A stretch of 10,382 nucleotides of DNA. It comes from JBCCRH01 sp039208045. GTDB lineage: Bacteria; Bacteroidota; Bacteroidia; Chitinophagales; Saprospiraceae. The notes beneath the pieces were generated by a model that had not been told where the DNA came from, made no database searches, and saw only the letters and a program-made list of their open reading frames with translations. Position numbers and translations under genes: made by a program. Where the stretch lies: positions 1 through 10,382 of the forward strand of contig JBCCRH010000204.1 of assembly GCA_039208045.1 (NCBI GenBank), given 5' to 3'. Positions 5,511 to 10,382 of this stretch are shown in pieces; the first letter of the stretch is position 1, and every line of letters starts with the position of its first letter.

Positions 5511-6449
5511 ATGATTCGGTTATTTAAGGATAATTTTTTCTTATCCTTAGTCTTATGTATTACTGTATTTTTTCAAGCTTGTAACGCTGGTTCCGATAGT
5601 GGAGCCAGCGTCTCAGCTTCTTCTGAGGAAGAGGTAGAAACGTACAGTCGAATTGTTTCCCTTTCTGGGGCAATTACGGAAACTTTATTTGCCCTCGATC
5701 TTGGAGACAAGGTAGTCGGCATTGATGTAACTAGCACATATCCTGCGGAAGCCCTAAAAGACCTAGCTCCTTTAGGGCATGTTTCTAGGTTGAATGTAGA
5801 AGCTTTATTAGCCCTACAGCCCGATCTGGTACTGGTGGAAGAGTCACAAAATGAGCAGCCTACCTTAGAGCCTATTCGTGCTGCTGGTATTCCAGTAAAA
5901 GTCGTAGCGGATGGCCATACGTTGGAGCGCCCTCTTGCTGTGATGGACAGCATAGGTGGTTTATTTGGAAAGGCTACCATGGAAAAACTTACCAAGGTAA
6001 AGGCGGATTACAAAGCGCAGGTTGCTCAAGTAGAAGCTATACTTAGTAAAGACCAAGCAGATACCGAACAGCAAAAAGTGCTCTTTATCTATGCGCGTGG
6101 ACAGGGGAGCATGATGGTAGCAGGTACAGGTACTCCAGCAGAGAGCATTATTGAGTTGGCTGGTGCCAAAAATGCAGTGAGTTCGTTCGAGGGCTTCAAG
6201 GCCCTTTCGCCAGAAAGTTTAATTGAAGCACAGCCAGATGTGCTTTTGCTATTTGAGAGTGGACTCAAAAGTTTGGGTGGGGTAGAAGGACTGCTCAAGG
6301 TGCCTGGTTTGGCAGAAACGCCAGCAGGCAGAAACAAGCACATCATTGCAATGGATGGGCTTTACCTTTTAGGCTTTACGCCAAGGGCTCCACAAGCAGC
6401 TTTAGAACTTTCAGAAAAGATCGACAACGTAAAGGGTTCAGAGATTTAA
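5511..6449 (+). CDS. hmuT: HmuT-like heme ABC transporter substrate-binding lipoprotein
   Basis: This 312-aa periplasmic binding protein of the BtuF/HmuT type hands heme to the HmuUV importer. A signal sequence ends in a lipobox-like FFQAC, so C24 should be lipidated and the protein anchored in the membrane. A Ser/Glu-rich linker (25-44) precedes the fold. Lobe 1 begins at SRIVSLSGAITETLFAL (46-62) and contains LNVEALLALQPDLVLVEES; a long backbone helix (about 155-180) leads to lobe 2 (VLFIYARGQGSMMVAGTGTP, ALSPESLIEAQPDVLLLF, LGFTPRAPQAALEL). Y77 in TSTYPAE sits where HmuT/ShuT proteins have their axial heme tyrosine. That alignment is mine and not verified. B12 or siderophore binding proteins share the fold, but the HemS and HmuY-like neighbours argue for heme. 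It starts 9 nt after the HmuY-like gene and ends 10 nt before the permease. Confidence 0.88.
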   Translation: MIRLFKDNFFLSLVLCITVFFQACNAGSDSGASVSASSEEEVETYSRIVSLSGAITETLFALDLGDKVVGIDVTSTYPAEALKDLAPLGHVSRLNVEALLALQPDLVLVEESQNEQPTLEPIRAAGIPVKVVADGHTLERPLAVMDSIGGLFGKATMEKLTKVKADYKAQVAQVEAILSKDQADTEQQKVLFIYARGQGSMMVAGTGTPAESIIELAGAKNAVSSFEGFKALSPESLIEAQPDVLLLFESGLKSLGGVEGLLKVPGLAETPAGRNKHIIAMDGLYLLGFTPRAPQAALELSEKIDNVKGSEI

Positions 6450-6459
6450 ATTTAGATGT

Positions 6460-7485
6460 ATGAAGCGCCTCTGGCTTCTTCTATTCTTAGGTATATCTCT
6501 AGCGCTATCTACTTTGATCTCTTTGTTCTTGGGAGCATATGCGCTAGACTACAAACAAGTGATTGGTATCTTATCATTAGCGACGGAAGGCGCTGATCAG
6601 AGTTTGCAGTACCTCATCTGGAATATCCGCTTACCCCGCATTCTATTATGTGTGCTTGTGGGGGGCGGATTAGCTATTGCTGGGGCTGGCATTCAAGGTC
6701 TATTTAGAAATCCACTGGCTGACCCGACATTGCTAGGTATCACAAGTGGAGCGATGGTATTCGCCGCCTTTGGAATAGTGTTTGCCAGCACACTCTTGGT
6801 CAATCTAACTAGTATGCTGGGATATTCCTTGATTGCATTTCTGTCTTTTATAGGAAGCGTACTTTGTACTATTATTGTCTACAGGCTAGGTACATGGAGA
6901 GGAACGACCTCCGTAGCAACCATGTTGTTGGCCGGAATTGCTATCACCGCGCTATGCGGAGCGATAACTGGATTATTGACGTATATTTCTGATGAAGATC
7001 AGTTGAGAGATATTACCTTTTGGACCTTAGGGAGTATGGCAGCAGGGAATTGGAAAGTGATTTCCATTTTACTGCCCTGCGTATTGTTGCCCTCTCTATT
7101 GCTACTGCGCTTAGCTCAGCCCCTCAATATTTTGATGTTGGGCGAACGCGAAGCGGAGCATCTGGGGGTAAATCTTCAGCGCTTAAAGTGGGCAATTATT
7201 ATTTGCGTTGCCCTTATTGTTGGGGTATGTGTGGCGGTAAGTGGTATTATTGGATTTATTGCATTGGTAGTTCCACACCTGATTCGATTGATGATTGGGC
7301 CCAAGCACCAGTCGCTAATGATCGGCTCAATGCTATTGGGAGCTATCTTAATGCTCTGGGCAGATAATGCCGCACGTACGATTATTGCTCCAGCAGAGCT
7401 GCCAGTAGGAATTCTTACAGCTATGTTCGGGGCTCCATTTTTTATTGGACTATTGCTCCAATCAAAAAAAGTATTTGCCTTTTAA
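6460..7485 (+). CDS. hmuU: HmuU-like heme ABC transporter permease (FecCD family)
   Basis: This 341-aa inner-membrane permease has about ten hydrophobic helices and works as a dimer with the HmuV ATPase to import heme. Family marks are NIRLPRILLCVLVGGGLAIAG (55-75), GLFRNPLADPTLLGITSGA (80-98), TFWTLGSM (186-193), the cytoplasmic coupling region GEREAEHLGVNLQRLKW (228-244), SGIIGFIALVVPHLIR (261-276) and PVGILTAMFGAPFFIGLL (315-332). The length is normal for FecCD permeases (330-350 aa). The ATG at 6460 is used; another ATG at 6456 is in a different frame. Sequence alone does not separate heme from B12 or siderophore permeases, so the substrate comes from gene context. A longer upstream start for the next gene would overlap its 3' end but is unlikely. 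Confidence 0.92.
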   Translation: MKRLWLLLFLGISLALSTLISLFLGAYALDYKQVIGILSLATEGADQSLQYLIWNIRLPRILLCVLVGGGLAIAGAGIQGLFRNPLADPTLLGITSGAMVFAAFGIVFASTLLVNLTSMLGYSLIAFLSFIGSVLCTIIVYRLGTWRGTTSVATMLLAGIAITALCGAITGLLTYISDEDQLRDITFWTLGSMAAGNWKVISILLPCVLLPSLLLLRLAQPLNILMLGEREAEHLGVNLQRLKWAIIICVALIVGVCVAVSGIIGFIALVVPHLIRLMIGPKHQSLMIGSMLLGAILMLWADNAARTIIAPAELPVGILTAMFGAPFFIGLLLQSKKVFAF

Positions 7486-7498
7486 CTCATTCATTGAT

Positions 7499-8314
7499 AT
7501 GCTAGTAGGAGAAAAGTTGGGATTAGTTATCAAAGGGAAGCATATACTAGACGATGTGAACATTAGTTTGCAGCCTGGTCAGTTGTATGGGGTGCTTGGC
7601 GCAAATGGGGCGGGTAAATCCAGCCTGTTGAAGATACTGAGTAACGAAATAAAAACATATACCGGAAAAGTACAGCTGAATGGGACACCTATTCAAAAGA
7701 TAAGTAAGCTGAGCTTAGCAAAAAGTAGGGCAGTACTCAGCCAGCAGTTACACCTAAGCTTCCCTATTGAAGTGTTAGAAATCGTAAAGATGGGGCGCTT
7801 CCCCTACGGCAGCCAAGAAGACAAAAAACAGACGGAAGCGGTGGCAGTATGGTGCTTAGAGCAAGTGGGGATGTATGCATTTAAAGATCGCGATATGCTT
7901 ACGCTCTCTGGAGGAGAGCAGCAGCGGGTGCATCTGGCACGCATTATTGCGCAGCTATATGAACCCAGCAGTGCTCAGCACAAGTTCTGCCTGCTAGATG
8001 AGCCGCTGGCAAACTTAGACATAGTACAGCAACATGCTATGCTAGGTCTGGTAGTCCAGCTAGCAAAAAAATTGAATTTGGGCTTTTTAGTCATTTTACA
8101 TGATATCAACTTAGCTGCTCAGTATATGGAGCAATTGGCATTTTTGAAAGGAGGAAAAATGATAGCCGCAGGGCCAACTTCGTCTACTTTGAATCAAGAA
8201 ACATTTAGAGAGACGTATGGAATAGATGCTACTATCCATCACCAAAATACTTCTAATGTTCAGGTGACTGTGCATCCGATGGCACCAAAAGAAATAAATA
8301 GTTTAACGCATTAA
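7499..8314 (+). CDS. hmuV: HmuV-like heme ABC transporter ATP-binding protein
   Basis: This 271-aa cytoplasmic ATPase drives the HmuU permease. All ABC motifs are present: Walker A GANGAGKSS (34-42), Q-loop region LSQQ (80-83), signature LSGGEQQR (136-143), Walker B FCLLDEP (163-169, with catalytic E168), D-loop ANLD (171-174) and the H-loop ILHD (H201). RFPYGSQED (100-108) is the segment that follows the Q-loop in HmuV/BtuD-type proteins. The ATG at 7499 is chosen because the ABC fold starts directly after it (LGLVIKGKHILDDVNISL) and it lies 13 nt after the permease stop. An in-frame ATG at 7445 would add 18 residues that overlap the permease gene and match nothing in the family. Confidence 0.93.
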   Translation: MLVGEKLGLVIKGKHILDDVNISLQPGQLYGVLGANGAGKSSLLKILSNEIKTYTGKVQLNGTPIQKISKLSLAKSRAVLSQQLHLSFPIEVLEIVKMGRFPYGSQEDKKQTEAVAVWCLEQVGMYAFKDRDMLTLSGGEQQRVHLARIIAQLYEPSSAQHKFCLLDEPLANLDIVQQHAMLGLVVQLAKKLNLGFLVILHDINLAAQYMEQLAFLKGGKMIAAGPTSSTLNQETFRETYGIDATIHHQNTSNVQVTVHPMAPKEINSLTH

Positions 8315-8326
8315 TTCGGCAAATTT

Positions 8327-8656
8327 ATGGGAGAAGAACATTCAGTAGAAGTGATGTATTGTGATGAAAAAGGCTATATCGTGCGGTGCACGTGCTGTCA
8401 ACAAATCCAAATCGTCTATGGTAATATAGCAATTGATCAAACTGCTCAAGACTTCCGCTATCTTAGCCAGCTAATCGATCGTTACCGTTTGTCTCACAGA
8501 GACAGTGAAGCCGAAACGTGCAGAAATATTTTTATTAAAACCCCCTTTAAAAATCTACGTATTCTATTCTCCTATAAGGAGTTATTAGAATTTCATGAAA
8601 TGCTACAAAAAGTACTACTCATGCTTGAAGCCGAACAATTATTAGAAGAACTATAA
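8327..8656 (+). CDS. Small Cys-rich protein of unknown function (DUF6686-like), in heme operon
   Basis: This 109-aa soluble protein has no signal peptide or membrane segment, so it is probably cytoplasmic. It has five cysteines: C12, a cluster C21-T-C23-C24, and C65. The pattern GYIVRCTCCQQIQIVYGNIAI (residues 16-36), followed by an Ile/Leu-rich strand and a C-terminal helix (YKELLEFHEMLQKVLLMLEAEQLLEEL), resembles from memory a Bacteroidota-specific family (DUF6686), which I cannot confirm here. The C-terminal 28 residues are strongly amphipathic with Leu and Glu. It starts 12 nt after hmuV and ends 20 nt before hemS, so it is part of the operon. The Cys cluster would suit metal or heme contact, but no function is known and none is assigned. 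It is a real gene judging by tight packing, a matching strand and coding-like composition. Confidence 0.85.
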   Translation: MGEEHSVEVMYCDEKGYIVRCTCCQQIQIVYGNIAIDQTAQDFRYLSQLIDRYRLSHRDSEAETCRNIFIKTPFKNLRILFSYKELLEFHEMLQKVLLMLEAEQLLEEL

Positions 8657-8676
8657 ACTTTTCAATACTTTTTATT

Positions 8677-9720
8677 ATGAAAAATACAGTAAGCTCCGAA
8701 TTAAAAGAATTATACCAAACTAAGAAGGCAGAACAGCCCAACATTCGTATTCGTGATGCAGCCAAACAGCTAGATGTGACGGAGTTAGAACTGCTAGAAT
8801 TGGAACTGGGAGGCAATGTTATCCGGCTAAAAAACGACTTTCAAGGCATTCTAAAAGACATCAAATCACTGGGTTATGTGATGGCGCTTACGCGCAACAA
8901 CTGGGCAGTACACGAGCGCAAAGGGGTGTATGACAACATTTCCTTTATGAAGAATGCCAAAATGGGCGTAGCCGTAAATCCCGATATCGATCTACGCTTC
9001 TTGATGGCTAATTGGCGCTACGCCTATGCGGTACGCCTAGAGAAAGGCCACCGAACCATGTTTAGTGTCCAGTTCTTTAGTACACATGGAGAAGCTATTC
9101 ACAAGATATACCTCACGGGCCGTTCGAACCCTGAAGCCTATCAAGCACTGATTAAAAAATATAAGTCCAGGTACCAAAACTCGCCCGTTAATATTACCAG
9201 TAAGCCCCCTGCACCAGCAGCAGAAAAACCAGATGAGGCGATTGACGTAGAAGGCTTCCGGAAAGGCTGGCTAGCTCTACAAGATACCCACGATTTCTTC
9301 CCGCTATTGAAGAATTTTGAAGTGAGCAGAAGACAAGCCCTCCGCTTAGCTCCTGAAGGCTTGGCGTATGAAGTAAAAAACGAGTCTATTATTGAACTTT
9401 TTGAACAGGCTGCCGCTGGGGAAGTGCCTATTATGGTATTTTTAAATAGCCCAGGCTGCATTCAAATTCATACCGGGCCAGTAAAAAAGCTGGTGATGAT
9501 GAAGAACTGGTTTAATGTAATGGATAAGGAGTTTAACCTGCACCTCAATATGGATGGAGTACACGCCAGCTGGGTGGTGAAAAAGCCCACAAAAGACGGG
9601 ATGGTGCATAGCTTAGAGCTATTCGATGCAGACGGGAAATTGATCGTCTACTGTTTTGGAAAAAGAAAACCGGGCCTTCCTGAGCTAGAGAGCTGGAAGG
9701 CATTGATTGATAAATTGTAG
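8677..9720 (+). CDS. hemS: HemS/ChuS-type hemin-degrading or heme-carrier protein
   Basis: This 347-aa cytoplasmic protein receives imported heme and either breaks it down to free iron or passes it on. It has the two tandem halves of the HemS/ChuS/PhuS family. The N-terminal half shows GYVMALTRNNWAVHERKGVY (66-85) and DIDLRFLMANWRYAYAV (104-119). A Pro/Ala linker (about 174-190) joins it to the C-terminal half, which has GWLALQDTHDFFPLL (197-211), GCIQIHTGPVKKL (260-272), WFNVMDKEFNLHLNMD (278-293) and SLELFDADGKLIVYCFGKRKPG (312-333). H205 in DTHDFF aligns with the axial heme histidine of HemS/ChuS/PhuS. RIRDAAKQLDVTELEL near the start is the usual N-terminal helical region. The length is normal for the family. 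It lies downstream of the importer genes and 15 nt before the receptor gene. Whether it degrades heme or only carries it cannot be told from sequence. Confidence 0.94.
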   Translation: MKNTVSSELKELYQTKKAEQPNIRIRDAAKQLDVTELELLELELGGNVIRLKNDFQGILKDIKSLGYVMALTRNNWAVHERKGVYDNISFMKNAKMGVAVNPDIDLRFLMANWRYAYAVRLEKGHRTMFSVQFFSTHGEAIHKIYLTGRSNPEAYQALIKKYKSRYQNSPVNITSKPPAPAAEKPDEAIDVEGFRKGWLALQDTHDFFPLLKNFEVSRRQALRLAPEGLAYEVKNESIIELFEQAAAGEVPIMVFLNSPGCIQIHTGPVKKLVMMKNWFNVMDKEFNLHLNMDGVHASWVVKKPTKDGMVHSLELFDADGKLIVYCFGKRKPGLPELESWKALIDKL

Positions 9721-9735
9721 AATTGCATTAGTACA

Positions 9736-10382
9736 ATGAGAACGTTTTACCTTTTTTTCTTGCTTGTCGCCATTTGTGCGATAAGCACTAACTCTATGTA
9801 TAGTCAAGCAGATAGTGATTCGACCCTATGGTCGATCGATATGGAAGATATTGTAGTCACTGCTCAGTTTATCCCCACTAGTAAGGAGCAAGTAGTGCAC
9901 GATATTAGAACCATCGACCGAGTGACGATCGAACGGCAGGGGGCGACTAATTTGGAGCAACTGCTGAGTCAAGATGCTAGTATTCGGATTCGTCAGGACG
10001 CCATCTTAGGTAGTAGTATGAGCATTCTGGGTTTGGATGGGCAGAATGTGCAAATTATGATTGATGGAGTACCCATCATTGGCCGCCAGGGAGGAAATAT
10101 CGACCTCAGCCAGATAAACCTGCACAATATTGAGCGGGTGGAGATTGTGGAAGGGCCATTGGCTGTGCAATATGGTACAAATGCTTTGGCTGGTGTCATT
10201 AACCTCATTCGAAAAAAGTCGCAAGTAGAACGCTTTCGCGTAAAAACATTTACGCAAGTAGAGGATCGAGGAGAAAATAACTATGTGCTCAATTTGGGGG
10301 CGCAGCTTGCCGACGACCTACAGCTTACTTTAGTGGGGGGCTTTGATCGTTTTGATGGATTTAGCGAAGATACCCTGCGCTC
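9736..10382 (+). CDS. TonB-dependent receptor, probably heme receptor HmuR-like (partial, C-terminus off the right edge)
   Basis: The first 215 codons of an outer-membrane TonB-dependent receptor are open to the window edge. A signal peptide covers about residues 1-24 (hydrophobic FYLFFLLVAICAIS, then YSQ). MEDIVVTAQ (36-44) holds the TonB box. The plug domain follows: IRTIDRVTIERQGATNLEQL, then IRIRQDAILGSSMSILGLDG (83-102), VQIMIDGVPIIGR (106-118), LSQINLHNIERVEIVEGPLA (124-143) and YGTNALAGVINLI (146-158). Barrel strands start after about 165. Unlike the other receptor in the window, it has no carboxypeptidase-like N-terminal domain. Its place 15 nt after hemS, in a heme uptake operon, points to heme or hemoprotein import. 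The barrel motifs that would confirm this (FRAP and NPNL boxes with the conserved His) lie outside the window. About 450-550 residues are missing. Confidence 0.92.
   Translation, partial: MRTFYLFFLLVAICAISTNSMYSQADSDSTLWSIDMEDIVVTAQFIPTSKEQVVHDIRTIDRVTIERQGATNLEQLLSQDASIRIRQDAILGSSMSILGLDGQNVQIMIDGVPIIGRQGGNIDLSQINLHNIERVEIVEGPLAVQYGTNALAGVINLIRKKSQVERFRVKTFTQVEDRGENNYVLNLGAQLADDLQLTLVGGFDRFDGFSEDTLR

Larger units (their letters stand above)
4248..10382 (+). other. Seven-gene heme acquisition operon (incomplete at right edge)
   Basis: All seven genes run on the plus strand with gaps of 9, 10, 13, 12, 20 and 15 nt and no visible terminator between them. The order is HmuY-like protein, binding lipoprotein, permease, ATPase, small Cys protein, HemS, receptor. 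A single good promoter at 4175-4205 precedes the set. Together the genes give a complete path for heme from the cell surface to the cytoplasm, except for the TonB-ExbBD energy complex, which must be encoded elsewhere. Confidence 0.88.

Noticed and set aside
5573..5995. 140-codon minus-strand open frame opposite the hmuT gene
   Set aside because: It has Ser/Arg/Ala-rich composition with no recognisable domain, while the opposite strand encodes a clear binding protein.
7445..7498. 18-codon upstream extension of the HmuV-like ATPase
   Set aside because: It overlaps the 3' end of the permease gene and adds residues not found before the ABC fold. The ATG at 7499 starts directly ahead of the conserved region.
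6460..8314. Assignment of the ABC importer to vitamin B12 or siderophore uptake
   Set aside because: The families share these folds, but the flanking HmuY-like protein and HemS homologue favour heme. No B12 riboswitch-like leader was recognised upstream.
1..10382. CRISPR array, tRNA/rRNA genes, insertion sequences, phage attachment sites
   Set aside because: I saw no repeat-spacer pattern, cloverleaf, transposase or terminal inverted repeats; the window is almost fully covered by ordinary genes.

Overview
The window looks like chromosomal DNA from a Bacteroidota bacterium (Saprospiria/Cytophagia/Flavobacteriia-like; I cannot place it further). The evidence is a secreted protein with a type IX secretion (T9SS) C-terminal sorting domain, a TonB-dependent receptor with an N-terminal carboxypeptidase-regulatory-like domain, a LytS/LytTR-type two-component pair, a TTTG-N19-TAnnTTTG promoter typical of this phylum, and gene starts without clear Shine-Dalgarno sequences.

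Left half, minus strand (1-3989). Reading leftward from 3989 there is an 801-aa TonB-dependent outer-membrane receptor of unknown substrate, then a short gap with an inverted repeat. A four-TM LytS-type sensor histidine kinase follows, and 4 nt after its stop comes a LytTR-type response regulator, which is cut by the left edge of the window.

Divergent control region (3990-4247). This 258-bp gap separates the receptor from the rightward genes. It holds a good Bacteroidota promoter for the rightward operon. Just upstream of that promoter is a 19-bp imperfect palindrome, TTAGGG-N7-CCCTAA, which closely resembles the DtxR/IdeR iron box. It sits among further TTAGG/CCTAA half-sites and an AATACCTA/TAGGTATT inverted repeat that touches the -33 element.

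Right half, plus strand (4248-10382). Seven tightly packed genes (gaps of 9-20 nt) form a heme acquisition operon. In order they are: a T9SS-exported HmuY-like protein built from two internal repeats; an HmuT-like heme-binding lipoprotein; an HmuU-like permease; an HmuV-like ATPase; a small Cys-rich protein of unknown function (DUF6686-like); a full-length HemS/ChuS-type heme-handling protein; and the first 215 codons of a TonB-dependent receptor, probably the outer-membrane heme receptor (HmuR-like), cut by the right edge. The inferred pathway is surface heme capture (HmuY-like), TonB-driven outer-membrane import (receptor), periplasmic binding (HmuT), inner-membrane import (HmuUV), and cytoplasmic heme sequestration or breakdown (HemS). 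The small Cys protein is the one part without an assigned role. No tonB/exbBD, rRNA, tRNA, CRISPR array or insertion sequence is visible.
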